This document shows, piece by piece, positions 46,905-59,669 of a DNA stretch of 64,000 nt. How positions within the stretch are numbered: the first letter of the stretch is position 1; every line of letters starts with the position of its first letter. The stretch lies in the NCBI GenBank assembly GCA_011009095.1, contig VTPC01089495.1, positions 1-64,000 on the forward strand, written 5' to 3'. The notes below the pieces were generated by a model that was not told the origin of the DNA, ran no database searches, and saw nothing but the letters and a program-made list of their open reading frames with translations. The stretch is from Ignelater luminosus. Its lineage: Eukaryota > Arthropoda > Insecta > Coleoptera > Elateridae. The translations under genes and the position numbers were made by a program.

Positions 46905-48753
46905 CAGGGTGAGTTTTTTTCGATGTTTAGTATGGGGATCTCGGAAACTAGCGGAGATAGAGAGACGATTAAATGGGGAAAGAATTGCAGTTTTACGAGC
47001 TCAGTTTAATGAGCTTTTTGTTTTTTAAAAAAAAATGCGTAGCTAACTAGATATCTCGCAAAAATAGTTTTTTCGTTATTTTGTTTGGTACCTATAGCTC
47101 TGTTATTATTGACTTTAGAAAAAAAAGTGTAAAGGAAAAAGTTGTAGGTAATTATGTGCTTAATGATACAGCTTAACCGAAGTTTTTATTTAACCTGTAA
47201 TTTTTGAGTTATGACACAAGCTTGTGTTTTTTCTAATGGAAACCATAGTCGGCCATGACGTTATAAAAAAGGCCCTTTTTCAACAATTCAAACGATATAC
47301 CACTTGACATAGTTATTTTTATAAATAAATTAATTATGGCCCTGTTTTCCTTTTCATTTTGGAACTGTTCAAGTAGGACGCTATGGAAACAATTGATAGA
47401 TGCTCGCATCGCATCTAATAATAAAATTCACGTTAGTTATTAAAATTTTTATTTTAATTTCAAAATTATAAATATAATTATTTTAAATAAAAATAATTTC
47501 TGAGAAATCAATAAACAGAGAATGACAAACGATAAATTAAGAAACAATAAAGGAAATTAGAATATAAAGCAGTACCAAAACAACGTAATTAAAGTAAGTA
47601 AAGTATTTAAGACTAAACATGTTCAAAAGGTCCAACATTATGATTAATGCACAAGTTACACCTTTTTAAAACAGAATTTGTTGGTTTTCTAACGGAACGT
47701 ACATCAATATTAGCAAAAACTTCTAGTACAGATCTCTAAAGTCATCTACTGTTTCGTACGACTCTTGATATACCCTATCTTTTTATTTTTATGACACAAA
47801 ATGTAACACTGAATCATATCACGCATTTCTTGATAATTTACGAGACCAAAATCAACATTAATTATAAACTAAATGATTTGCACCTGTCAATAGGTAATTG
47901 TCGTTTGCATCTGTTAATTGTTTTCATAGCATACTATGTTAACAGCATTTTTAATTTTTAGTTACACCTATGAGTGAAGTACCTATTTTTATCTAGATCT
48001 GCTTTGTTCACTTATCTTAAATACTTTACTTACTTCAATTATGTTGTTTTGGTACTACTTTATTTATATCCTAATTCCTTTTATTGTTTCTTAATGTATC
48101 ATTTGTCATTCTCTGTTTATTAGTTTCTCAGAAACATTTTTATTTAAAATTGTAACTTCATCGGAATAAACGTTTCACATCAAAGTAATTATGTTTACAA
48201 TTTTAAAATTAAAAGAACAATTTTAGTAACTAACTTAAATTTTATTATCAAACGCGATGTACATCTATCAATTGTTTCCATAGCGTACTACTTGAACAGT
48301 TCGAAAATGAAAAGAAAAAAAGGCCATAATTTACTTATTTATTAAACTAACTATGTCAAGTGGTATATCGTTAGAATTGTTGAAAAAGGGCCTTTTTATA
48401 ACGTCATGGCCGACTATGGTTTCCATTAGAAAAAACACAAGCTTGTGTTATAACTTAAAAACTATAGCTTAAATAAAAAATTTGGTTAGACTGTATTATT
48501 CAGCACACAATTACCTACAACTTCTTTCTTTATACATTTTTTCTAAACTCAATAAGAACAGAGCTATAGGCACTGAACAAAACAACAAAAAAACTATTTT
48601 TGTGAGATATCTAGTTAGCCATGCACTTTTTTAAAAACAAAAAGCTCATTAAGTTAAGCTCGTAAAACTGCAATTCTTTCCCAATTTAGTCGTCTCTCTA
48701 TTTCAGCTGGTTTCCGAGATCCTCATACTAAACATCGGAAAAAACTCACTCTG
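46905..48753. mobile_element. 1.85-kb foldback transposon with ~0.7-kb inverted arms
   Basis: The left arm (46905 to about 47614) and right arm (about 48015 to 48753) are inverted copies that align along their whole length at high identity with small indels. The ends read CAGGGTGAG on the left and CAGAGTGAG on the reverse strand of the right. TATA lies immediately outside each end, compatible with a TA or TATA target duplication. The arms share long blocks, such as the reverse-complement pair around 47245-47280 and 48385-48420. The ~400-bp centre (47615-48014) has no open frame of note but holds a partial copy of arm sequence at 47905-47960, in the same orientation as 48255-48300. The right arm has an extra ~40 bases near 48150-48190. 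There is no transposase gene, so it must have been moved by another element. I do not recognise the superfamily. Confidence 0.8.
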
Positions 48754-48757
48754 TATA

Positions 48758-50600
48758 AAGCTGCTAAACAAAGGATTTTGTAGTTTGTTCTTGAAATCAT
48801 ATAACATCCACCACCATTGGAATTTTTTGGAATTTTCTAATTTTTTTAAATTTACGTTATAATTTCAATAATACAACAATTTTATTTTTCCATTTAAAAA
48901 AACAATTGTTGCTCTTGACAAAAATTAAAACAAAAGTTAAAAACAAAAGTTACCAAACAAAGTAAAGCAGGATAAGATTTCTAATTCAACTTTTGTTATA
49001 AGAGTAATTCTCAGTTACTTTAGAAATTCCAAGAATATATTAACGTAATTTTAATTTTATTCTAGCGCTGTTGTCTTTAGAATGTTCACGTAAACTTGGT
49101 TAAAAATAATTATGTTGCGACAAATTATGTGAGTTATAAGTGTCATTAAAAATATTAATGCAGTGCATTACCGGGTATTTACAACAGCTTCATATCTTGT
49201 GAAAGTCGTGACACGAACGAGGAAGTTCAAAAGTTAAAAGCTTAAAACTTGAAAATGTCTCTGAAATGATGAGCAACGTGATATTAAATCATTAGAACTT
49301 TTTAGAACGTGGAGTCGCATTAATCTTAGTTTTAATGCATTGCATACTTACGTTTTTAGTTCATGAGAATAAAAAATGGACTTATATTGAATAATTAGTC
49401 TTTAGTAGTATTTTTACCGGTCAAACAGGAATTAAAAGATTTAGCCTGATTTCACATTTGTAGAACAGCTTCTCAATTTTATAACACGTAATGTCTCTTG
49501 TTTTGATATTGGAATTAAGAACAACTTTTGCTAATGGATTTTAAAGATATAAATGCTTGTAAATTGCTTGTTACAATTTTAATACATCGGTTAAAAGTGA
49601 TATTTAAAATAGTAAGATAAAAAAAGAAGAAGGAAAAATTGAAATTTCACCTTCAAACATGTAGGAGTCTTGCCTGTTAACACTACATTAATTAATTTTT
49701 TTTATTACATCAATTAAAAACGTTCATTCATTAATCACTGATTGCGAAAAAAAATTATAACACATTTTAATGTCAGGTTTTTTCGGTTTTACAATTATTT
49801 ATTTGTTAATTATAACACTTTCTAGTTAGAAATTATTTATTATTATTTATATATTATTTATATTAAAGTAATTTTTCAACTTTTAATGTTTTTATTTTGT
49901 TACATGAATCTCGATTTTATTTTTATTTAATTCTTTACATTTTTTTAAGTGCATCATTAGAACATCCGTGACGATTAGATCTTTTCAGATAATCATTCGA
50001 CGCCTTCTCAAAGGCTTCTAATGATACTCATAATTCGTTTTGATGATTCTCATTAATTTAAATTTCAGAAAGTACGTATGAATGAGATTTTCTTCTTATT
50101 TTAATAACATTCAGACTCCGAAAATAAAACAGCGAATCAAATAAATAAAATAAATAAACTTTCATTATTTTTAGATTCAAACATGCAGAGTTTATATATC
50201 ACCAGCTAGTCATTTTTCTGTTTTGGTCGTTATTGAAAGCGTTTTTTTCCTATTTCTTAAAAATCTTAAGGTACGATATTTTATGCAATTTCTTATTATT
50301 AGAACTGTATTGATTTATTGAAGATTTGAATCACAATGCATTTTTTAGCAGACATAAAGCATCCACTACTTTATCTTACCATTAGTAAGTTGATTAAGTC
50401 GATAACTTATTTCTTGAGAGTTTGCAAAGTTTCGCCTGCAAGAGGAACTGTATGACAAATTCATTTAGTTGAATTTTGCTACCATACTAAAAATTTAAAA
50501 ATACCCCTTCTTCTCAATAATTTCACTGAGACTAACAAGATCAGCAAAGATAGAGTTTACCTCCTTCAATTAGCCTTAAAAAAATTATAATGAAATGATA
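48758..50600. other. Very AT-rich non-coding stretch
   Basis: I see no gene or element. The part from 49680 to 49950 is almost pure A+T. Confidence 0.55.
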
Positions 50601-50639
50601 TGCAAATGATGTGCAGAAAAACAAAATTTGGAAAACTTT

Positions 50640-51415
50640 AAATTTGAAGGAAGAAGTATTTGTACTAATAAGATTAATGAAGAGCAAAGCCTGACCTTGG
50701 ACCACCACAAGTGGCCCGTTTAATGGGCTGTCATCACAACAGTTTTGGTAATGCAAAATTAAAATGTTGTGAACAAGAAAACAGATAAACGTACCAATTT
50801 ATAGTTTTTCACAACTTTTATCAGAAAATACCTATATAAAGATAGACCAGATATGCTGATTCGTAGTTTGCTTGAGCGCCTTATTTAGAATGAATATATG
50901 TAAGGCTGCCTAACAAGGAATCTTTTTTCTTTATAAATTTCAACACCAATATGGTTGGTACTTAGTAATCTCTCAGTTCTTTTTATTTTTGATTTATAGG
51001 CATTCTTTGTTGCTTTATGGGTTACCATGTAATGATTGAATAAATTCTGCTTGTATAAAAGGTACACAGATATCAACAGAATTATATTCAAATGCTTTTT
51101 AGACTTACCTTGATAGAAGATCAAATGACATACCTAAAAATCAAGCGACAAGCCCATGAAGATTGTATTGTATTAGCAGTTCTATACTCTATCGGAGAGT
51201 TATTCAATCATTCTTTGTAGATATAGTCTGCACAATTTAGAAGAAAATGAATGTAATGGAAGAAAAAGGGTCATAGAGCCGTTATTAAACCTAACCAACG
51301 CAAGAAGCCTGTTTCCACGCAAAATCCAACCTATATTCGCATTTAACTGTACTATAAAGATTAACGAATGACGAAGTCAGACTTTGTGCCACCGCCACCG
51401 TATTTGACATTTGTC
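50640..51415. repeat. Degenerate tandem-repeat family, left part
   Basis: Separated units recur here: GATTAATGAAGAGCAAAGCC with a following CCTTGG...GGCCC near 50670, and AAGATTAACGAATGACGAAG near 51357. They match the denser array at 52.55-53.36 kb. The open frames at 50541-50756 and 50885-51124 lie over or beside repeat DNA and are not genes. Confidence 0.5.
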
Positions 51416-51498
51416 AAAGTTAACTTTAAATTTACAGTAAATTACTATTTCTTCTCATTTTATGTCAACCCATACAAAGTAACATATATGCATTGCGA

Positions 51499-52390
51499 TT
51501 AAGTATAGAAAGTAAGATTCAACAAGTAACCGCCACGTCTCTGTTGGTATACTCGCGATCTTTTGACAAAATTCTTGATTACATTTGCGCGTAACTCAGG
51601 CTAAATTGCGCCAATCGAATATAATTCTCGAGCTTAGGAATTATTGTTGACTTATACCTGAGATTTCGCAAAATCCCAAAGAAAGAAATCTCCTGATGTC
51701 GTATCGTTCGATCTCGGTGGTGGTTAATTCTGGTCGCCACTGTGTGATGTGACAGGGTCGGAAAATGTTTCTTGGAACAACTTCACTGTTTTGTTTTTTA
51801 GTGTGGTAGGTTGCGCCATTCTGTTAGAACCACATGTCTTCCAGCTGTATACCGCCCAATTTCTAGGCCACAACAACTCCACTATAATATTGCCATAACA
51901 TACGTCATTTATCATTCTGTCAGCCCAAGAGTCACACCAAACAGTGGCTTGTGAATGCATTGGCTTCTCATAAATCATTCTCTGCTCTTCAAATTTGTCA
52001 GTTGAAGATGGTTTTCTTTAAAGAACCACCGTTAACTTCTTGGTTTTGCAATATCCAATTGACAAATACACGATACTGCTCATGCTCTGTTAGCTTAAGT
52101 TCCTGGGACAATTAAATCTTGTATGCAGATGAAAATCTTTAGTGCTTCTCGAAATATTTAATTACTGTGAACGATGGTGAATCGAGATTCCTAGACAACA
52201 CTGCGGCAATGTTTTTAAGAGACTGACAGGTACGGTAACGCACTGGTGTTTTCACGCTTACAATTGAACTTTTTGCTTGAACTTTTGGATCAATCTTATG
52301 TCGAACAAAACTTGTAAGCAGTTTGTGAACTGTCTCCGTAAAAGATTTCCTATTCTTGTAATGAATTTTCACTGTAATAATGCGCCGATC
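51499..52390 (-). pseudogene. Tc1/mariner-superfamily transposase relic with DUF4817-type N terminus
   Basis: The minus strand carries a decayed transposase. The N-terminal DNA-binding domain of the DUF4817 type reads RRIITVKIHYKNRKSFTETV from about 52390, then RYRTCQSLKNIAAVLSRN near 52225. The core shows LSQELKLTEHEQYRVFVNWI near 52105. Next comes EKPMHSQATVWCDSWADRMI near 51960, then LEDMWF followed by a stop and QNGATYHT near 51825, where the family has QQDGATCHT. The second catalytic Asp is therefore replaced by Asn. Later PPPRSNDTTSGDFFLWDFAK near 51700 keeps the third Asp, and FVKRSRVYQQRRGGYLLNLT runs to a stop at 51499. Many stops and shifts and at least one internal deletion make it inactive. 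No terminal repeats were identified. The longest uninterrupted part is 52139-52528, whose first ~47 codons are outside the family match. Confidence 0.8.
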
Positions 52391-52544
52391 GTTCGTGTAG
52401 CGTTCCGTGACTAATAATCGCAATATATCTACATGACAGGTGTCACATTTTAAACGCCGCCGTAACTGTGGACAAAACCTTAAAATCCAAATCTTGCACT
52501 CTTTGTTAAAAAGGTTAATAGATGGCAAAGTAACCTATCCTACT

Positions 52545-53360
52545 CTGCATCGTCACTACAACAATTCAGAACTGCAAAATTAGAATGGCGTTTTGAACGG
52601 TGAATAGTTCTCTTAAGAAATTTAATGCAGGGCGAAGCTTGACCTTAGGTCACGTGTAGTACCTGTTTTAGAACTCCGCCCTACCGTATTTAACTTTCTT
52701 ATCAAGGCTAATGAATGGTAAAACCCGATTTTAGACTACCAGTGTTGATTCGTTAAACAGCGCAGTCCGACCCGAATTGGTATTCAAAGAAGTGTTCGTA
52801 TCAAGAAAGTTAATGGGGTGCTAAGCCCGACTCTTATTCGTATTTAGCTCTCTTATGAAAATTAATGAAAGGCAAAGTCTGATTTTGGCCCATCGAAGGT
52901 GGTCCGTTGGAAGGCAGAACCCTGTCATGGTCGTATCTAGTTCTTTTAAGAAGTTGAATGTAAACAATCTATCCAATGTGTTCTGTCACTATAACAATTC
53001 AGGGCTGCAAAATTAATTGTTCTCCACTTTAAAATGGAAAATATTTAGTTCTCTTAAGAGATTTCATGTAGGATAAAGCTTATCGTTAGATCATCTGCGG
53101 GGACTGTATGCCCATACTTGTATTTAACTTTCTTATAAAGGTAGTGTAACCAGACCTCTGTTGGTATTTAGCTCCCTTATGAAAACTAATGAAAAGAAGA
53201 GCTTGACTTTGGGCCATCTCCGATGAATGTGTTTAGTTCTCTTAAGAAGGCTAATAAAGGACAAAGCCCAACTTGTGTTACGATTTAGCTTTATGAAGAA
53301 GATTGATGAAGAGCGAAGCGATCTATCTTTTTGTGCACTGTCACCATAACATTTCAGGTT
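52545..53360. repeat. Degenerate tandem-repeat array, dense part, with a higher-order period
   Basis: At least ten units carry a motif close to GTATTTAGTTCTCTTAAGAA, then AATGAAGGGCAAAGCCCGAC. Clear examples start near 52606, 52686, 52842, 53047, 53163, 53233 and 53283. Spacing varies from about 50 to 120 bases. A longer phrase (CACTATAACAATTCAGGGCT, then GCAAAATTAA) marks a higher-order unit at about 52554, 52966 and 53324. The core GGGCAAAGCCC is palindromic. The 112-codon minus frame at 53133-53471 is made of repeat sequence. Confidence 0.7.
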
Positions 53361-53364
53361 TGCC

Positions 53365-56300
53365 AAGCGATGAAATTTATCAATGCTTAACTTTCTAGCA
53401 ACTTCCATTAGCAAAATCCTTGACTTGAAAATAGCAAAACCGCGACGTTCAAACAATAAAGTACTAACCAAAATGTGATAAAATTGTCATTAAAACCCAG
53501 ACAGATTTTGACTTTTTCTGGTTTTAAATGAATTCACAATTAAAATAGAACCAAAAAGGTAAAGTAGACATCTCATTAGTCGACACATCATTTTGCAGTG
53601 GGGCTAAGGTCCTTACTACTTTGAAACTGGTTTTTGACGGATGAATTTTTTTTTCTGAGTTTAGAACAAGTAGGTCTGTGCAGATTTTATTTCAGTTGAT
53701 AAAATAGACCAAAAGTTCCACATTACCGAGTTTGGGTTAATGATACATGCGGTATTGTTTATTTTTGGGCAAAGATTAAGGCTATGCTTGCAATTTCGGG
53801 TCGGTTTCCTCTCAAAATAAATAGATTGCTGGATTCTTTTCTGAGGTTTTTAGGTTATCGTTTTCTACCAAGTCAGAAGAGACAAAAGCAACACTTTTGA
53901 TGATCCTTTATTATTTTATCATGCGCAATGAAGATCCATCATTGAATATACATCATGCTTTTGCCTCTTCTGATGTAACTATCTATGAACATCCTTAAAT
54001 GGGAAGCAGTATGGAGAACACTTCTTGTGCGTTTGAAAGTTCTTCATTTTGTTAAATGGGATTTGAAGATCTTTGGCAATTAGTTTTTGATGAGCGTTCT
54101 GAAGGCATGGTGTTTCCTGAATGACTAGAACAGGCGACTCTACCTATTTAGAACTTTTGATAAATAATGACTCAGACACTTCATCTAGTTTATCATGTAT
54201 TCTAGCTTTTAGAAATTGATACAAAACATGGTTATCCCATGTTATTGCCCTTTAAACATAAAGGTTGCAATTCATTCAGAAATTAAAAAACAATACTACT
54301 CTTGAGTTTTCTGCCTTATAAGAAGTAATAGAAAAATGCTAAAAATCTACGGAAGACTATTCAAAATAATTATTAAACATCAAAAGTTTAGCTTTGGGAA
54401 AACGCTGGAAAGCTAGGTTTTGACACTCTCGCACATTTAACAAATATTTTGAAACCCACGTCACATTTAATTTGTGCAATCCGACAATAGACACCGCAGA
54501 ATACTTCGTGTAAATCAAAGAAATGGTATTGTGATGTCTTTTTAGTTTGTTAGAGCAAGACTCTAACTAGACCCTTCGTGTGTCTTTTTATAAGTTGGAA
54601 CTGCACACATGGTCTTCTGGAAGTATTTATTTGGGGCTAGTGTCTACGAACGAAAGAACGTTTAAGAAAATATTTGCAAAATGGGAAAAAACGTTTTTAT
54701 TTTATATCACGAAAGAGATTTAGTTCACATAATTAATAATTTCTCCGTCTTAATCTTTGTCAACGTTATTAAAAGTGTAACAAAACTCTGTGGTACATAA
54801 AGACATAAGCGACTGTACTTAAAATTTATGTTAAGCGTTAATTAAACGGCCATAAAAAATTCTCTTTTTTGCATGAAATCCGTATTTTATGTTATACTAC
54901 CGTTATTTTTACAGTATTTCACAATAATAAATGGTTTGTTTTCTGATTATAAATCTGCGGAATTTTTTTATTTTGATACTAATGCCAAATTACATTTTTA
55001 AAATAACATGTTAATATCAAAGCAGCAAGAAAGCAGGTGTACTTAAATAACACAATGTAAAGAATTAACATGTCAAAATAAGAAAATAGAAGAAAAATAT
55101 TTTTGAGGCATTTCCAACTAGAAAAAAAAATAAGAAAAACAAATTCTTCTGGTAACATAAATAACGCATATTTTAGTTAAAAGAGTCATTAAGAAATTGT
55201 TAAAATTTATAACTCCATCTATTTAAAACGTTGCTATAGTCGTATGGCATTCGAAAAACCAACGACAGCTTTGCTTCATTTTGTTTCCAGATAAATTTGC
55301 TCAGAGATATTATAACCTTAACTTTGGGGGTGGACAGAAATAAATCGACTCTGCAGTTAACTCGCGCCTCTCGTTTTATGTGAGTTTTGTTTTTGAGCTG
55401 TATAGTAATTCATATAATATGTGGAGGGTGACGTGTTTGGCGTTACATTAATATTTAGTTTAAATAGATTAGGACATGATGTAGTAATTTAAAGGATGAA
55501 ACTTGAGAATGCTTTTCGTTTTTTCCCTTTACTGATAAATAGGTCTAAACGTTGCTTATTTGTTAGATTTCACAATAGCATTTGTATATTCTTGACTAAA
55601 CAGTTTAAATGTCTGTATAAAGAATATAAATTAGTGTTATAAATTTTTAGCTAATTTACAGCTTACACAAAAGTATTTTGTTTCGCTTAAGAATTTCTCT
55701 GTAAGTTTAAAAATTTTAACGTAGGTTTTTAGACTTTATCTAAAAATATAAAAATGCAATAAAACAATTTTAGCAGAAGGAGATTCTATTTATTAGCTTT
55801 CTGAACCATAATCTATGGTTAATTGTGAAATTCTGAATTATATGTTGTCAAAGACAAGCTTAGAACAATCAATCAGGTTGCGAGATTTCTAAGAATTCAA
55901 ATCTATTGGATTCATTCACAGACAGCACATCGAATTGGAAATCTTAAACTACTAAAGATAGAATTGTCTAAGTTTTATGGTGGTCATTGTTTGACCAGAC
56001 TATACATTAACTATGATTTATTTATTAAACAATATGAATTTTCATGCACGAAACGTTTAATCGTTAGACACTATAATCAAAAAAACGGAGGTACTACATG
56101 CAATTGTTCGCTGAAGTAGCACAGAATATTATTTGATAATACTCCATAGTTCTGATAGAGAGAAAAGAAGAGAGTTTTTAAATCCACCGCAAGTTGTTCT
56201 TTGGCAACTTTTGCCTTGCGTTAGGTTTAAAAGCTTTTTGTGTCAGCTCAACATTGATCCAGTTCGGACGACTGTGTAAAGCCATAAAAAAACTTCGAAA

Positions 56301-57410
56301 ATCTCAACGGCCGCTCTTCCATCTACAACTACAGTACAACCATCTCTATCTCTTCTCCACATCCAACTGCCTGGATATCGCAATTTTGAAATTCTGGTGG
56401 TAAAAGCTATTGTGATATCATCCAGAGTCTACCATAAGTTTGCGAGAAAACGGCATTGATCAAGTGTATCTTATACTCTTTGGACATCTTCCGAGCTATT
56501 ACCTATACGATTTAGGCTTGAGTTGAGACATCCATCACGACTGTTCTCCTACGCGCTACAAACTTGCCTGCAGGTAAAAAAACAGTAAAACAGTATTTTC
56601 AACAATATTCTCAACGCCTATTCCCTACATCTACATAGTTAGAGGCCTTTCGTTTGGTACTTTTAACTAAGCCAACAATTATATGTACGTATCTCTAACC
56701 ATCTCAACAATTCATTGATGGCTTTATTTATACTAAGTGCCCATAAAAGAAACACCATAAAAGAAACTGAAGAAGAGTTATGCTGCTTGATGACATTGAT
56801 AGGATAAACCGATAGTATTAATAAGCAAAACATTGGAGGAAGAAAACAGCTTTACATATTCGGCCAAAATTGAAAAGAAAGAGCTTGACTTCTTGAATGT
56901 GGAGCCCATCACACTTCTTTTTCTTTTGTTAATGAATAAGCAGCTACCCGAATCGTACAGTGTCAAATAGACTGAACTATATACATATAGTTAAAGCAAA
57001 GCGTTTTCCCAAACGTCATGAACAAGATAGAGTTATTGCCACAGAGTGTCACACACGGCTATTATGTCCAAGTTGTTCTATTATTCTTCATCTTTGGACA
57101 AAGTTTACCAGAACTCAATACAACATACTGCGATGTTACCTTCTAAAGACTAGCGACAATCTGATTTAGTTACTAAATGATAGGCAAACTTGCAATTGTT
57201 TCCAAACAATTTTCTAAACTATTTAAACTGAAAAAACTGTCAGTGATGATTTCAGAATATTTTTTATATACTATACTATACAAGTAACGTAACTTGTTGT
57301 TCCCTCAAGTATATCTATCGCATCTTGAGACAATTTTCTAGTTCTCAAAATGTCTGATTGTGCTTTCTGCATAACAATGCTTTACACAATTTACAGAAAG
57401 AACTACTGTT
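53365..57410. other. AT-rich non-coding stretch
   Basis: I see no gene. Short frames at 56194-56403, 56778-56966 and 56960-57169 have no domains. A locally GC-richer patch at 55290-55450 is listed separately. Confidence 0.5.
55290..55450. other. GC-richer non-coding island
   Basis: A patch of balanced composition (CTTTGGGGGTGGACAGAAAT and AACTCGCGCCTCTCG, later GTGGAGGGTGACGTG) sits in very AT-rich flanks. No frame is open through it. A regulatory element is possible on composition alone. Confidence 0.2.
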
Positions 57411-57419
57411 TTTACCCGT

Positions 57420-57633
57420 CAGGGGCGGGCACCAGCTTCGGGGGCTCTGAGTTAATACTGTTTGGGGGGGGGGCTCCCTATTAACTTGAGTTTGGGTTAG
57501 TTGTGGCAACCATTCGCTATTTTACTGATGAACTGTTTTTCTCTATTTTCAAATAGGAAAAATTATAGTCAACAAACATTGAAGAATTTTTTTATTTTGT
57601 TTGATGCACTTGGATATTCTAAATCCGCCCCTG
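57420..57633. mobile_element. 214-bp hAT-type miniature element
   Basis: The element begins CAGGGGCGG at 57420 and ends CCGCCCCTG at 57633, the perfect 9-bp inverted ends of many insect hAT miniature elements. It has no coding capacity and includes a run of ten G at 57464-57473. The 8-bp flanks (TTACCCGT and AATCGAAT) do not match, so the target duplication has decayed or one flank was rearranged. It would have been mobilised by a hAT transposase encoded elsewhere. Confidence 0.7.
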
Positions 57634-57639
57634 AATCGA

Positions 57640-59360
57640 ATTACATAATAGTCTTCTTATGAAACATAATTTCCTGGCGCGTTTCAAGGTTTTTGTTAAG
57701 ATATCTCATCCCATAGTGCGACATACAATTTTACTTCAGGATTTCATCAGTACCTAAAGGGTATGTTGATATCTATATTTGAAATTTTGGTATCAAACTA
57801 AATGTGTTACCCAACTACCTTTCTTTGCTTTTGATAATATTATAAAGCTGTTTCAATTAAATAATAAGAATTTTTATGGACTGGTATTAATTGTAGTAAT
57901 ATCAGATCTCGATAAATAAAAGAAAACAGCAAAAAGGCTCACGGTGGTAGGACAAACGTTTATTTCAAAAGTAATTTTATGGAACTAGAAAAACTTTGAG
58001 TCAGTTGAAGATTTCTGCGTGTATATCAATGACCGATTACGAATACTTGGCTTCATTAATTGGATCAAAAGTCGCAACTTTAAACAACAGAATAACAAAA
58101 TAACTTAAGGCACGTCTAGAGCAAGCAACTCGCTAGAAAATACCCAAGGCTGCATACCCCTGGACTGCAGCCCATAAAGACCATGCCTAAATCCGCCGTA
58201 CTGTAGAGGTGGTTGCAGTACGTAACCCTGTTATGGTCCGTATCTCCTGCTGACTTTGAAGATCTGTTTTGTTGTTTTCTTTGACGGATATTAGGTTCAG
58301 CTTAGAAATAATTACCTATCACTATAATCTCAGTTGGATTCCAAAGTGGAAGTAAACAATGCTTGGATCGGCATTGTGATTAGCCTGATTAACTCTGTCC
58401 AATGCATTAACTGCTTTTTGGTTACACGCGTTTTCTCTTAGAATTAAACGGAGATTAGTATTCGTGGTACTTTTTCGGGGGCAGCTCCTTGAAATCTGTC
58501 ACTGTTCCTTCCGTTTAATTCTGTAATGCTGCTGTAGCCATTCAAAGGCAATTTTGTTGTGAACATTCGAAATCTCTATGCAGTATCTGACAATTCTTGA
58601 GACGAGTTTGATGGAGATAAGATTTTTAGGCCCACCTGGCTATCAAATCTGATTAAGCTATGCTTGTATGACAGTTACAAGATATCTTGCTATGAGATTT
58701 GCCTGGAACATCATGGCATAGTATCAGAATTCCAGTTTTTTGGCCTATCAGCATCTGTTTCAGCTGCTTTCTTGTATGAGCGCCGTTCTCTGCCCATATA
58801 AGTTTACAGGAGTCAGCTCTAAAGTATTTGTATTATTTCAACTTTGCAAACAGATTGATTTGGATGTTACTGAATGAAGAAGTTTCAAAAAGTTGCAAAA
58901 CATGCAAAATAGTCAGTTTGCGTTTAGCAGCTTTTGATCAAAAACTCGCAAAAACAGTAATAAGATTGTTTCTTTTGTCCAAGATCGCAGAGTAGACATG
59001 CCTCTGTTCATTCTATACCTTTCTTTTGCTGGAAGCTAAGAGACTTGCTTGTTTTTGATACGATATAGATTTCTTTGATTTGAAACTCAAAACAGATGCT
59101 GAAAGATTCCTATTCCTGTATTTAACATCAGGTTTTTCTCTTGCACTGAATTGATTGATTTGCCCTGATTAGCAAATCCAGTCTATAATCAATTTTATAC
59201 AATGTCCTCCATTAAAAATTGTATGTTAAGTTGTAGTAGAAGGTGGTTTTTACTGGTTACTGACGCTTTGAAAAATTGGAATTCCTATCATCTTTTCCCT
59301 TTTTTGATAACCTAGAACTTCTAATGTACAATTAATGCTGCAAGGGTTTTTAACTAAAAG
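57640..59360. other. Non-coding stretch
   Basis: No gene is recognised. A GC-richer patch at about 58150-58260 (ACCCCTGGACTGCAGCCC and CCGCCGTACTGTAGAGGTGG) has the look of a fragment of a short interspersed element, but I cannot define boxes or ends. Confidence 0.4.
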
Positions 59361-59364
59361 TGTC

Positions 59365-59410
59365 CTAGCCTAACCTAATCTTACCTAACTTAACCTGAGG
59401 TAATCTAACC
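59365..59410. repeat. Degenerate insect-telomere-like (CCTAA)n tract
   Basis: The tract reads CCTAGCCTAACCTAATCTTA and continues CCTAACTTAACCTGAGG, an eroded run of the CCTAA/TTAGG repeat used at most insect chromosome ends. It is short and internal, so it is an interstitial copy or a simple-repeat expansion. Confidence 0.6.
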
Positions 59411-59613
59411 TTATTTTCGCAAGGGTCTGTCTTTTCTCCAACTTCTTTGTTATCTCCCTTCTTAAATCACTCCATCTCTCACATCTCACCACAGCATATA
59501 CAGGCATCTGTCCTTTTTTTCTACTTTCTTATCCATCCAGTTTTACCTTTTTCTTGTTGCCTTTTTCTCTCCATTCACTAATCAATTTATTTTTGTATTC
59601 CTGGTTTTTCTTA

Positions 59614-59667
59614 TCTGATCTAATCTAATCTCATTTAATCTAATTTGCCTGAATCTGATCTAACCCA
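59614..59667. repeat. Degenerate (ATCTA)n tract
   Basis: A run of TCTGATCTAATCTAATCTCA and relatives lies ~200 bases right of the CCTAA tract. It may be a drifted relative of it. Between the two is a pyrimidine-rich stretch with many CTTTTTCT words. Confidence 0.55.
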
Positions 59668-59669
59668 TA

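Noticed and set aside
53133-53471. 112-codon minus frame
   Set aside because: It is composed largely of tandem-repeat units of the 52.5-53.4 kb array.
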